This document shows, in pieces, positions 26,779 to 35,316 of a DNA stretch of 64,000 nt; position 1 is the stretch's first letter, and the number at the start of each line of letters is the position of its first letter. Location of the stretch: positions 8,642,220-8,706,219 of the forward strand of contig NC_054558.1 in NCBI RefSeq assembly GCF_017654505.1, written 5' to 3'. This DNA is from Polyodon spathula (lineage: Eukaryota; Chordata; Actinopteri; Acipenseriformes; Polyodontidae). The translations under genes and the position numbers were made by a program. The notes below the pieces were generated by a model. That model ran no database searches. It was not told the DNA's origin and saw nothing but the letters and a program-made list of their open reading frames with translations.

Positions 26779-29700
26779 TCACTCTCTGTTTCTTTTTATC
26801 ATAATTTAGAGATCAATACAGGGTCCAGAATGTTCAGACCTTGGGCTGATTTTATTTCAGACTGAAGTATTTTTCTTGTTTGCCTCCTACCATGCAGTAC
26901 TTTAGAAGCTACTGAATTGTATGGGCAGGGAAAGTGGCGATTCTCCCCAGACAGGCCCCTCTTGTAAAGGCAGGGTACCCAAGCTGAGGTGAAGAAGTCT
27001 GTCCTGCACAGAAGAGTCTGCAGTAGCATTACTGTACCTGTACTTGCTGTAACAGGGCTGTCTGCCTAATGCCAAGCTGCTCATTCACAGTGTACAGCAG
27101 CCACATGTGTGTTTCTGCATCTGAACTACACAAACCCCTAGAAGTGTGTGCATGCTTTTCAGTTTTGTTTTCATGAGAGTTTTGTTACGTGCCAGTTTGT
27201 GAAACTGCAGTAGAAGCACATGTCAGCAGATTTGGTGGTTGGTTTTTTCATCCACAGAGAAGCTTCCCCAATATCTCTCTCTCTCTCTGCCTTTAACTTT
27301 CTTCTCTTAGTATCTGTAGAGAAGAGGCACTGCGTTTGCGTAAGGAAGGGTGGCAATGTCTAGATAGACACAAGCTATATACAGCACAGGAAATGCAGCA
27401 AATCAAAACTTAAGTATTGTAATATTTTGTTATATGATTAATGAAAAAAAAAGTAAGGAACTATCTTTATTTCTTAATATAGTCATGTTGTTGTTTTTTT
27501 CCCCCTTTTATTATTGTTGTTGTTTTTTTTCCCCCTTTTATTATATATTATCTTTTATGATAATTTTTCAGCGGTGCAAAATAACAACTGAAAAAATGGC
27601 ACAATGTTTCTGTGGAAACAGATAAATGATTACTTGTGCGTGATGGGGGAATCTTTTCACGTTCAAGGCTCTGATTTACCAGTGTCTTTCCAGACCACAG
27701 TAGCACACTTTCCTTTGAATGTCTCATTTGAAAGACACAACACCTAAAGGCTCACAATATACAGGAATCCCATTCTCTTAGCGACTAGCTCGTATCTCGT
27801 AAAGATAGCCAAAGCAGCTACGAGGTTTTCCCGAGCACATCGTGTTGGTACAGTCGACTGTAAAGAGTTTTAACTGTGATATAAAGCAATTTATATATAA
27901 CGTAAAAGACTTTCCTTGCTATCTAATTGTCATCCAGCAGCTTGCTCAGGTGCAGACCCTGACATTGAGCCTGGCCTCTGATGCGATTGCCTGTCTTCTC
28001 ATTGTGTGTTACAGCTGGAGAAGGGGGAGGTGAGCACCCTGGGGCTGCCCCCGAACACGAGCCACGCTGGCTCGGACGGCAACATCAGCCTGGACGTGCC
28101 CGAGGCGCCCGACCCGCAGCGCACCAAGGCAGCCATCGAGCACCTGCAGCAGAAGATCCTGAAGATCACGGAGCAGATCCGCATCGAGCAGGAGGCTCGC
28201 GACGAGAACGTGGCCGAGTACCTGAAGCTCGCGCACAACGCCGACAAGCAGCAAGCCTCCCGCATCAAGCAGGTCTTTGAGAAAAAGAACCAGAAGTCCG
28301 CCCAGACCATCTCCCACCTGCACAAGAAGCTCGAGCACTACCACAGGAAGCTAAAGGAGATCGAGCAGGTAGGTGCGGAGAAGGGCATTCCAACTGCTTT
28401 ACCCATAGACACAGAGAATAGACATGAACTCTTTCATGAACCCTTACAGTACACTGTTACAATCAATTAGAGTGACTTTGAGAAAAGCATTTTTTGTCAA
28501 CCGCTGTGACTGTAAGGAAGAAAACTGAACTATTAATAAACTGGATAATACAAACTTTACAAAGTTTTGTGTACTTTCAGAATTGCATTTTTCCCCAATG
28601 TTTCTCTTTAAAATTCCACTTAGTGCTGTGAAAAAGTATTTGCCCCCCGTCTGATTTTTTGCATTTTTGCACATTTTTCACATTGAATTTGGTCAGATCT
28701 TTTTGTGGGTTGTAGTGGTATATAGAGGGAGTCTGAGAGAAAAAATGACACCAAAGTTTGACACTTTCATTTGTTTGGTGTGCAAGGTAATCAAACATGC
28801 AATCTTCAGGTGTGAAAAAGTTATTGCCCCCCCTAGATAACTCAACCCAGTTAAAGGGATAATTAGGGTCAGCTGTTTGAGTACTTTGGTTAACAATCAG
28901 GCCTGATTTGGGCCAGCCCTGCCCAATATGAATCTGACTACCTTTGGCCATTACCATCAGAGTGAAGTTGTCAGCACACAGGTTCTAGAGGCACATCGTG
29001 CCACGATCAAAAGAAATTCCTGAAGACCTCCGGAAAAAAAGTTGTTGATGCCTTTCAGTCTGGAAACCACAGTCAGAGCCATATTGTCCAAATGGAGAAA
29101 GCTTGGGACAGTAGTGAATCTTCCCAGGAGTGGCCGTCATGCCAAAATCTCTCCAAGAACAAGGCGTAAAATCATCCAGGAAGTCACAAAGAACCCTAGA
29201 ACAACATCTAGGGATCTGCAGGCCTCTCTCACCTCCGCTAAGGTCAGTGTTCATGACTCCACCATCAGAAAGACACGGGCAAAAATGGGTTTCATGGCAA
29301 AGTAGAAAGGCGGAAACCACTGCTTACTAAGAAGAACATGAATGCTCATCTAAAGTTTGCCAAAAAGCACCTGGATGATCCTCAAGAGTTCTGGAACAAT
29401 GTTCTATGGACAGATGAGTCAAAAGTGGAACTTTTTAGCCAACGTGGGCCCTGTTATGTCTGGGTAAAACCAAACACTGCATTCCACAATAAGAACCTCA
29501 TACTAGCAGTCAAGCTTGGTGGTGGTAGTGTCATGATTTGGGGATGCTTTGCTGCATCAGATCCTGGACAACTTGCTATAATTGAAGGAACCATGAATTC
29601 TGCTCTGTAACACAGAATTCTACAGGAGAATGTCAGGCCATCCGTCCGTGAGCTGAAGCTGAAGTGCAGCTGGGTTATGCAGCAAGACAATGATCCGAAA

Positions 29701-32185
29701 CACACAAGCAAGTCTACATCAGAATGGTTGAAGAACAAGAAATTTAAAGTTTTGGAATGGCCTAGTCAAAGTCCAGACCTAAACCCCATTGAGATGTTGT
29801 GGCAGGACCTGAAACGAGCAGTTTATGCTCGAAACCCACAAACGTCACTGAGTTGAAGCAGTTGTGCATGAAGGAGTGGGCCAAAATTCCTCCACGGCGC
29901 TGTAAGAGACTGATCAACAACTACAGGAAGCGTTTGGTTGCAGTTATTGCTACTAAAGGTGGCGTAACCAGTTATTGAGTCTAAGGGGGCGATTACTTTT
30001 TCACACGGGGGCATTGGGTACATAACTTTCTTTAATAAATAAATAAAAGCAGTATGTTGTGTTATGTGTTCACTCAGGGTCCTTTTTATCTAATATTAGG
30101 TTTTGCTTGAAGATCTGATTACATTTAGTGTCAAAAATATGCAAACATGCAGAAAATCAGGGGGCAAATACTTTTTCACGGTACTGTGTACCTGAAGAAG
30201 AGACTTCCCATCTCAATTAAAGTAATTAAGGAGTGTATGCTTAATACATGAATAACAATGATTATTATTGTAGCACTACCCTTGTATATTTGCCCCCGTT
30301 CATACTGTTCTGAACAGCAGTGTTCTCTCCTCCTGGCTCTTTCAGAATGGGCCCACGCGGCAGCCCAAGGACGTGCTGCGGGACATGCAGCAGGGCCTGA
30401 AGGGCGTGGGGGCCAACGTGCGAGCAGGAATCAGCGGCTTCGGAGGGGGGGTGGTGGAGGGGGTGAAGGGGGGCGTGTCCGCACTCTCCCACACCGCCGT
30501 GGTTTCCAAGCCACGCGAGTTTGCCAGCCTCATTCGCAACAAGTTCGGCAGCGCGGACAACATCGCCCACCTGAAGGACACGCTGGAGGACCCGCACCCG
30601 GAGGACAGCCAGCGTCCGTTCAGCGGCAGCGCCACCCTCGTCTCCAGCCCCAAGTACGGCAGCGACGACGACTGCTCCAGCGCAACCTCGGGATCGCCCG
30701 CCGGCAGCAACTCCGGGGCTGGGGGGCCCGGGCTCGGGCCAGGGCCAGGGCCAGGCATGGGCAGCCCCAAGTCCAACACGCTGGACAGCCACCACCACCA
30801 CCACCACAATAGCCTGGACACCCTGCTGGAGGAGCTGCGCGAGATCAAGGACAACCAGGGGCACCTGGAGGACTCCATGGAGGATCTGAAGACACAGCTG
30901 CAGAGGGATTACTCCTACATGACCCAGTGCCTGCAGGAGGAGCGCTACAGGTCAGCTGACAGCTCCCCACTCCCTCCCTCCTCGCTTATGTCTCCCTCCT
31001 CACTCCTCCTTCCTCTGATGTAGTTACAGGAATGAAAGTAAGTCTCCCGGTGTATAGCAGTTTTATCTAGTCCTGCTTTGAATTTAATGAGATACTGTGG
31101 CTAAGCTCACAGTAAAACCTGGAAATGGTGAAACTGCTATGCAACAGGAGTCTAATTTGCATCCCTGGGTTTTACTGCAATTTTACATGTAGAAGATCAT
31201 CACAAACCATTTTTACTTGTGACGTCAACAGGCAGTCAGATTCGTGCACGCAGATGTAACGATATTTATTCCGCTTATTAAGTTCTGAAAGTCGAGTCAG
31301 AGGCACCGTGGCGGGCCATTGGCTTGGTTTTGTTTCCTCTGATTTGAGGTCTGGTCCTGCACAGCCAATTCCTGTGTTTGTATCTCCGCAGGTACGAGCG
31401 ATTGGAGGAACAGCTGAACGACCTGACAGAGCTCCACCAGAATGAGATGACCAACCTGAAGCAGGAGCTGGCCAGCATGGAGGAGAAGGTGGCTTACCAG
31501 TCCTATGAGCGCGCCCGCGACATACAGGCGAGTGTGGGCTGGGCTGCGGGGCACAGGGGGCTGCAATCAGAGAGCACTGGCTACAGTGCAGCATTACAAA
31601 GTTGCAAAGATCAAACAGACACACACAGAGTAATAAAAAAAAAGAGCAACAAAAGAGACTGCTTGAAATGTCATTTTTCATAACATGCCAAATGACCGTT
31701 TTTTTTATCTAAACAGAGGTGGATTTAGCAGTGCTTTGCTTTGACTCTTCTAAAAGAACAGCAGGCTGTGCTTCAGACCAGCACAGACCCAGTCACCCCT
31801 CTGCTGCTAGAAGCGGTAGAACTCCTGACCCCAGCCTCCCCTTCTCTAACCCTGCCCCTCTCTAACCCTGCAGGAGGCGGTGGAGTCCTGCCTGACCCGC
31901 GTCACAAAGCTGGAGCTCCAGCAGCAGCAGCAGCAGGTGGTTCAGCTGGAGGGGGTGGAGAACGCCAACGCGCGGGCGCTGCTGGGCAAATTCATCAACG
32001 TCATCCTGGCGCTCATGGCCGTGCTGCTGGTCTTCGTCTCCACGCTGGCCAACTTCATCACGCCGCTCATGAAGACGCGAATGCGGGTCTTCGGCAGCGT
32101 CTTCCTGGCCCTCTTCCTTATCTTCCTGTGGAAGCACTGGGATAGCGTGGTGTACGTCTTTGAACCCTGGCTGCTGTCCAGCTGA
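1..32185 (+). CDS. TMCC2: TMCC2, transmembrane and coiled-coil domain protein 2 (5' partial; five exons)
   Basis: The coding sequence joins 1-468, 28015-28368, 30346-30950, 31392-31527 and 31874-32185 and gives about 624 residues plus TGA. Mammalian TMCC2 has about 700, so roughly 80-90 N-terminal residues lie upstream. Order of parts: a Ser/Arg-rich N-terminal region with the family phrase [14 protein letters not shown] (about residues 33-47), a first coiled coil (about 190-274), a Gly/Ser/Pro-rich linker, a second coiled coil (about 440-545) with a glutamine run, and two C-terminal membrane segments. TMCC proteins sit in the ER membrane through this C-terminal hairpin; TMCC2 has been reported to bind apoE and the amyloid precursor protein, and TMCC1 acts in ER-endosome contact and fission. 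I chose TMCC2 over TMCC1 or TMCC3 because of the N-terminal block, the [16 protein letters not shown] stretch and the NUAK2 neighbour. Splice phases agree across all junctions, and no frameshift or internal stop is seen. Confidence 0.96.
5565..6017 (-). other. Unidentified open frame with a Pro/Ser/Gln/Tyr-rich tandem repeat (doubtful CDS)
   Basis: About 150 codons are open on the minus strand, antisense within TMCC2 intron 1. The frame starts at GTG rather than ATG. The middle (about 5750-5965) reads as repeats of the form QPSSxGYxxxxQPSS, for example [19 protein letters not shown]. The GATGAGG anchor on the plus strand recurs at 5767, 5800, 5845, 5890 and 5923, with a diverged GATGTTG at 5959. 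The spacings are 33, 45, 45, 33 and 36 bases, all multiples of three. The flanks look non-repetitive and I recognise no domain. It could be part of an exon, a fossil of a coding repeat or a non-coding minisatellite. A second minus frame is also open, which weakens the coding case. Confidence 0.3.
5750..5965. repeat. Degenerate minisatellite with 33/36/45-bp units
   Basis: About five to six imperfect units share GGGATGAGGGCTGG-type cores alternating with GTGTAG or GCGTAC. Unit lengths are 33, 36 or 45 bp. Divergence between units is considerable, so the array is old. Confidence 0.75.
9792..10671. mobile_element. Non-autonomous hAT-type element with 8-bp target-site duplication
   Basis: The element spans 9800-10663 (864 bp). 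Its left end begins TAGGGCTGTCGAGCGATT and its right end, read on the minus strand, begins TAGGGTTTGTCAATTAAT, giving imperfect terminal inverted repeats. GCATATAT (9792-9799) directly before the element and GCATATCT (10664-10671) directly after it form an 8-bp target duplication with one mismatch, typical of the hAT superfamily. The termini are AT-rich with TTAATCGC-type subterminal motifs. The interior contains an (ATT)n tract at 9937-9998 and no recognisable transposase, so it would have depended on another element. Confidence 0.72.
9937..9998. repeat. (ATT)n microsatellite
   Basis: About 20 near-perfect TTA units with one TTGTTG interruption, inside the hAT-type element. Confidence 0.95.
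12522..12567. repeat. (TG)n microsatellite
   Basis: A pure TG run of about 23 units in intron 1. Confidence 0.97.
16080..18374. repeat. 2.3-kb minisatellite array, 32-bp unit with nested CA tract
   Basis: Roughly 70 head-to-tail copies of a 32-bp unit are built from GAGCTAAATGCATACAC followed by AAGCACACACACACA. Most copies are identical. Recurrent variants are GTTAAATG and GATAAATG in place of GCTAAATG, and one or two extra CA dinucleotides in the CA run, making 34-36-bp units. Copies at the left edge (16080-16200) are shorter and more diverged. One unit near 18054-18082 carries an ATGCATGC insertion. Long minus-strand open frames rich in Cys and Val arise only because the unit lacks stop codons; I do not treat them as genes. 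The array sits in TMCC2 intron 1 and would be transcribed as a CA-rich stretch of the pre-mRNA. Confidence 0.98.
18988..19005. repeat. Alternating purine-pyrimidine tract
   Basis: ATGCGCGCGCGCACACAC alternates purine and pyrimidine for 18 bases, a sequence type able to adopt Z-DNA. Confidence 0.6.
19267..19378. repeat. 56-bp tandem duplication
   Basis: Two adjacent copies, starting at 19267 and 19323, each begin GTGTTTCAGCAGGATC and continue GCGAGGGCACAAACTGGGTG. They differ at only a few bases, so the duplication is recent. No coding role is apparent. Confidence 0.9.
22026..22228. repeat. Double (TC)n tract followed by poly-C
   Basis: Two long TC runs (about 22065-22116 and 22144-22199) are separated by similar spacers of the form CTCAGAGCTGAYTCC, so the block itself appears duplicated. 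It ends in a C-rich run. The strand is almost entirely pyrimidine and could form triplex (H-DNA). Confidence 0.93.
23026..23057. repeat. (TG)n microsatellite
   Basis: Sixteen TG units in intron 1. A 23-base poly-T tract lies nearby at 23287-23309. Confidence 0.95.
24315..24458. mobile_element. Small TIR element (MITE-like), copy 1
   Basis: The left end is GACTCCCATTGCATAGCAGT; the right end read on the minus strand is GACTCCCATTGCACAGCAGT. This 20-bp inverted repeat has one mismatch and encloses about 100 bp. A shorter diverged relative lies at 31041-31153. A non-autonomous DNA transposon is the simplest reading; no transposase is present and no target duplication was identified. Confidence 0.6.
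26718..26774. repeat. (CA)n microsatellite
   Basis: A pure CA run of about 28 units in intron 1. Confidence 0.97.
27486..27543. repeat. T/C-rich tandem duplication
   Basis: Two near-identical copies of about 30 bp contain TTGTTGTTTTTTT, CCCCC and TTTTATTAT blocks, 0.5 kb before exon B. Confidence 0.75.
28015..28368 (+). CDS. TMCC2: TMCC2 coding exon B (first coiled coil)
   Basis: A 354-base exon (118 codons, phase 0 at both ends) follows acceptor TGTGTTACAG and ends GAGCAG before donor GTAGGT at 28369. It encodes the most conserved family region: [20 protein letters not shown], then a long amphipathic coiled coil running through [32 protein letters not shown] and [16 protein letters not shown]. 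Read-through of the donor would add 33 residues before a stop at 28468. Its GC-rich codon usage contrasts with the AT-rich intron on each side. Confidence 0.97.
28621..30190. mobile_element. Degenerate Tc1/mariner transposon with IR/DR ends
   Basis: The 1.57-kb element has inverted ends sharing GTGAAAAAGTATTTGCCCC. Each end carries two copies of this motif. They lie at 28626-28648 and 28810-28832 on the left, and in inverse orientation at 29984-30006 and 30160-30183 on the right, about 180 bp apart. This is the IR/DR layout known from fish Tc1 elements such as the Sleeping Beauty group. A TA dinucleotide flanks the right end; the left terminus is eroded. A broken transposase lies between. The element is in TMCC2 intron 2, same strand as the gene. 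Confidence 0.95.
28988..29978 (+). pseudogene. Tc1-like transposase, inactivated
   Basis: Recognisable family blocks appear in order: an N-terminal helix-turn-helix remnant (KEIPEDL about 29010, then [20 protein letters not shown] about 29064), [20 protein letters not shown], the first catalytic region [10 protein letters not shown] (Asp codon about 29413), [14 protein letters not shown], the second catalytic region [10 protein letters not shown] and the third [11 protein letters not shown]. The frame is broken by an A-run frameshift near 29035, loss of about a dozen codons after 29060, a frameshift near 29280, a TAA stop at 29608-29610 and a frameshift near 29845. The C-terminal block ends GGVTSY at 29978. 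The intact protein would bind the inverted repeats and cut and paste the element at TA sites; this copy cannot encode it. Confidence 0.93.
30346..30950 (+). CDS. TMCC2: TMCC2 coding exon C (linker, low-complexity region, start of second coiled coil)
   Basis: A 605-base exon lies between acceptor GGCTCTTTCAG and donor GTCAGC at 30951; it contributes 201 codons plus two bases of an Arg codon. It contains [19 protein letters not shown], the glycine-rich [13 protein letters not shown] stretch, and the family signature [21 protein letters not shown] variable region follows, with a Gly-Pro run (30724-30762) and six consecutive CAC histidine codons (30790-30807). The exon then enters the second coiled coil at [15 protein letters not shown] and ends CLQEERYR. 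The His run and Gly-Pro run are in the part of the protein that differs most between species. Confidence 0.97.
30951..31391 (+). other. TMCC2 intron 3 (441 bp)
   Basis: GTCAGC donor and TCTCCGCAG acceptor. It contains the second copy of the small TIR element at 31041-31153; nothing else is recognised. Confidence 0.93.
31041..31153. mobile_element. Small TIR element, copy 2 (shorter)
   Basis: The left end AGTCTCCCGGTGTATAGCAG and the right end, read on the minus strand as AGACTCCTGTTGCATAGCAG, match the termini of the 24315-24458 element. The internal TTTAAT and CAGTAAAACCTGGAAA segments also match it. About 30 bp of the central part of copy 1 is absent. Confidence 0.55.
31392..31527 (+). CDS. 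TMCC2: TMCC2 coding exon D (second coiled coil; GC splice donor)
   Basis: A 136-base exon starts after acceptor TATCTCCGCAG; its first base completes the Arg codon from the previous exon. It encodes [38 protein letters not shown] and RARDIQ, nearly invariant across TMCC proteins. Family alignment requires the exon to stop after CAG at 31527, where the next bases are GCGAGT. The donor is therefore GC rather than GT. The nearest GT (31532) shifts the frame with either nearby acceptor. Confidence 0.94.
31528..31873 (+). other. TMCC2 intron 4 (346 bp, GC-AG type)
   Basis: The intron begins GCGAGT after exon-final CAG and ends CCCTGCAG. Only this pair keeps the reading frame and reproduces the invariant DIQ-EAVESC junction. 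GC-AG introns are a minor but established class spliced by the major spliceosome. Confidence 0.88.
31874..32185 (+). CDS. TMCC2: TMCC2 terminal coding exon E (end of coiled coil, two membrane segments, stop)
   Basis: The exon follows a pyrimidine-rich tract and acceptor CCCTGCAG at 31866-31873, and encodes 103 residues plus TGA at 32183-32185. It opens [21 protein letters not shown] and [18 protein letters not shown], closing the coiled coil. Two hydrophobic segments follow, about 31988-32065 ([19 protein letters not shown]) and 32092-32140 ([18 protein letters not shown]), separated by the short basic loop MKTRMR. This hairpin anchors the protein in the ER with its coiled coils facing the cytosol. 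The C-terminus ([10 protein letters not shown]) is short, as in the family. Confidence 0.97.
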   Translation, partial: EAVESCLTRVTKLELQQQQQQVVQLEGVENANARALLGKFINVILALMAVLLVFVSTLANFITPLMKTRMRVFGSVFLALFLIFLWKHWDSVVYVFEPWLLSS

Positions 32186-33198
32186 GAGCCCACCGGAACG
32201 GGTCACATCACTGCTGCTCCGTGCCGGAGGTTATTCCTTTATATATATATAATTTGCGCCCGCGAGCGCATTGGCATACTGTTCCTGAGTTCTGTGGTGG
32301 GTTTTTTTCAGTTGTTTTGGAGGGGGTTAGGGTTTGTCCACCGTTAAGCCACAGTTTTTTGTTTTCCTTTTTTTTTTTTTTGGTCCCATTTCAGCTGTCT
32401 GAAAGAGGCAGGAATAAATAATTACTCCCCTTCCGAGGATGGGACTGGAAAACGAGAGTCAGGCTTGAAACGGCTAGCTGGACGGCCTCCCTCTGCCGTG
32501 TCACACTGTTGGCCCAACCACAAGCAAACACAAGGAAGCTACGTTTAGAATGACAAGTGCTGTTTTTAGTTTTTTTGTTTTCTAACCATTTTTTAACAAC
32601 TACTTGCGTTTCATATTTTGGGCTCCAGTTTTGCGAGGCCTGTGCGCATGGGAAGAGAACAGGGGAGCAGAAAAGGACATTGTGAAGGAGGTGATCGAAC
32701 AGGGGATCAGAGATCCTTGAGAACTGAGGTGCTGCCAACACCACTAAGGAAAACGAATTCAGCAGCCAGCCGAATGTCGGTAGCCACTTCAGTAATTCTA
32801 ATGAGTGACACCTGCTAACTGCACTGCGGCAATGAGCTACTGATTCAAAAAACCTTATGAAAAGAAAAGAAAAGCTGAACAAAACACACAACGCTTTTTA
32901 AACTTTGTGAAGATTCAGTTCTAGACCATGTGTAGATTTCGGACTATTGAGGTCGCTGTGGGACACTAGCCATGAGGGTGGGCTACTTAAAATTAGAGGT
33001 CACTCCAAACTGTAGCCCAGCCTGGACACAAACCGTCTTACTTCAATGGCAAGTATTGTACTCGCAGTGTCCCGTGTGTAATGTACTATAGATTATTTGT
33101 TAGATTTTTTTGAAAAGCGTGTCTTGACCTCTGTTTATTCCTCCTCACTAGGAATTCACACTTTTTTGTTACGTTTGTTACATATTTTAAATGTGTGT

Positions 33199-33217
33199 AT
33201 TTATTTATTTATTTATT
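33199..33217 (+). promoter_or_regulatory. ATTTA-repeat, possible AU-rich mRNA element
   Basis: Four overlapping ATTTA pentamers lie about 1 kb after the TMCC2 stop. Such runs recruit mRNA-decay factors when in a 3' UTR, but it could equally be a simple ATTT repeat. Confidence 0.3.
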
Positions 33218-33333
33218 CACTATCTTTTTTGTTTGCGTTAGGTGTAACAGCCAACACAACATTAATGAAATGCTTTTATTTTTTTAGTTTTCTTCTAAAA
33301 GAAGTGGTGCAAATTGGTTATTAGTGTGCTCTT

Positions 33334-33387
33334 TGTTCTGTGTTCTGTGTTCTGTGTTCTGCGTTCTGTGTTCTGCGTTCTGCGTTC
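33334..33387. repeat. 7-bp tandem repeat, eight copies
   Basis: Units are TGTTCTG with a T/C change at the first base (CGTTCTG), in direct succession and ending CGTTCCA. Confidence 0.95.
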
Positions 33388-33908
33388 CAGGGCAGTGACG
33401 CAGCTCCCAGCTTCTTCAGCTCCAGTGCTGAACTGCAGGCTGGCTCTAATGGTTGTCTGCTCTCTAAGAGAGCTGTCTGAAACTACGAAACTGTGAGGCC
33501 AGGAGTGACGTTTCCAATACAGTAACATCAAGTCCTCTGCTACTATGATTTACTACTGTTGAACCTTTCCAGGCTGTTCCTAAACCAAGCAGTCTGTCTG
33601 CCTGTCTGTCTGTCTGTCTGAGTGCTTCTGTAGGACTCATTCATGGATCACATACCCCCTTGTGGTAGTCCAGTAGTCTCCGTGAAGAGTAAAAGTGGCT
33701 GCCACGCTCCCTGGAATAATCTTATGTTTGTGGAGCTACCACCAGGGGGCCACTTCATCTTTGAGCAGACTTGGCCCGGAATATTGAGTTTCAATCTGCC
33801 TTGTTTTCCAGTGCGCGTAAACAGACCTCGGGTCTGCCAGTGTTTTAGACAGTCTGTGATTAGTATTCTGTGCACATCAGGCAAAGACACAAGCTCTCTG
33901 TGCATGGC

Positions 33909-34007
33909 TGTGTGTGTGTGTGTGTGTGTGTGCGTGTGTGTGTGTGTGTGTGTTTGTGTTTGTGTTTGTGTGTGTGTGTGTGTGTGTATGTATGTGTTTG
34001 TATGTGC
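33909..34007. repeat. Interrupted (GT)n microsatellite
   Basis: GT units with GCGT, TTGT and ATGT interruptions over about 100 bp, downstream of TMCC2. A short (CTGT)n run lies at about 33597-33620. Confidence 0.95.
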
Positions 34008-35316
34008 TTGTTAGAACAGTGCTTGTTTAGACCAGGGTTTGGCTTATGGAAACGCATGGTCTGCTCTGCAAGAGCCATCTAACACCGGAATTCATTCGGA
34101 GGGCAGGCACAGTGCCACTAAACTACCACAAGAGGGCGGTGTTCCACGACATATGAGCCTGACGTGGGCCGAGCGTGGTCAATGTGAAGGAATCACAGTA
34201 CTGTAACTGCCCTGTGGGTCAGTCAACAGAGTAGCCTGGTAACCTGGCATCACCAGTGTTTCACACTCGTATTTAAGTCAGCTCGTTTTGCCCAAGGTTG
34301 GTTGGTTGTGTAAATGTTTTGAGAAATGTATATATTAGCGGAACATGGCTGAAGAACCTTGTTATGTATAGTTAAGACGGAAGGTCTTTTTTTGGTCCAT
34401 GCTGTACCTGGCATGGAAGATGGTGATACTGTATTCTGCACACATGTCTTGTCTTTTCAATGACCAGCACAGCCTGACAAAGTATCATATCTGTGGTCTG
34501 TTCAGCACTCATACCTCCCTGACCCCCTGACAAGTGTCCTGTATGAGTTTTGTCTTTTGAAAGTTATAAGCCCTTAACGGGGGAATCACATTGGGCTACC
34601 AGGTATATTTCTTGACTGACCACAAGAGGGCAGACCTGTCTGTCAATCTCTGGTATTTAAAGCATTGTGTTTTGGAAAGGTATTTTCTCCTATTAAAATA
34701 CAAACTAAACTAGCAAACGCAGTGAAGGAAACATGTGAAGCACTGATCGTCCAAATCTGTCAGCAACACACTCCTAACAGGGCTGTTCTGCAGCCCGTGC
34801 CTCGCTTTGCCTGCTTTCAGAAGCTGCAAGGAATCGCAAACCTGCCCAGGATAGAAAGAGTGAAACATTGTTTTAAAATCACTGCAAACTTTTGCAACCC
34901 TGAAGGGCAGTATTTGCAATGTCAAGGTGTCTAAAAGGTTAAATCTGCAATTAAACAATGGTATTGTTTGAAGACAGCTGAATGTATTTTCAAAGAACTG
35001 AAAAGAAACCGTTAGAAAGAAATCTAAACTGTGTGATGGATGGCTGTTAGGGCGCTGGGATGTTTTATTTTGTGTACATAAAGAAGGACATGGTACTGTA
35101 TTGTTTGTGTTATAAAACACTGCCCTCTGCTGGGTGTTCTGTTAAATCACTTGCATTCTGCTTTAAGACAAGTGATGTGTGGTCTTAACTGTGTTTGGGG
35201 TTTGAAGGAAATGTGGTTCAAATTGAAAGTGGCACTTTATTCTTTATCTCTTTTTTTTCCTTTTTTAATAATAAAAACACTTTATTTGACAGAATAAAAG
35301 CTCAAAGTGGCATCTT

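Larger units (their letters stand above)
469..28014 (+). other. TMCC2 intron 1 (27.5 kb)
   Basis: The intron begins GTGAGC and ends TTACAG. No internal open frame resembles a known protein, and none combines a start, splice sites and conserved motifs. Recognisable content is listed separately: the minus-strand proline-rich repeat (5750-5965), the hAT-type element (9800-10663), the 32-bp array (16080-18374), a 56-bp duplication (19267), TC tracts (22026), a TIR element (24315) and CA/TG tracts. The rest (469-5564, 6018-9799, 10664-16079, 18375-24314 and 24459-28014) is AT-rich unique-looking DNA. I see only short homopolymers and a 24-bp tandem duplication at 1099-1146 there. Regulatory elements are likely in an intron this size but cannot be recognised by eye. 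Confidence 0.85.
28369..30345 (+). other. TMCC2 intron 2 (2.0 kb)
   Basis: GTAGGT donor and CTCTTTCAG acceptor. About 80% of the intron is the Tc1/mariner copy described next, so the ancestral intron was probably only about 0.4 kb. Confidence 0.95.
32186..35316 (+). other. Probable TMCC2 3' UTR (end uncertain)
   Basis: Sequence after the TGA has no plausible coding exon. Candidate poly(A) signals are AATAAA at 32413-32418, with little GT-rich sequence after it, and a pair at 35270-35275 and 35293-35298 followed by GTG-rich sequence at about 35320-35340. The distal pair looks better but would give a 3.1-kb UTR. A run of overlapping ATTTA motifs at about 33199-33217 could act as an AU-rich stability element if transcribed. 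The 3' limit given is a guess. Confidence 0.35.

Noticed and set aside
31392..31531. GT donor at 31532 for TMCC2 exon D
   Set aside because: It adds four bases and shifts the frame with either nearby acceptor, destroying the conserved C-terminal membrane segments.
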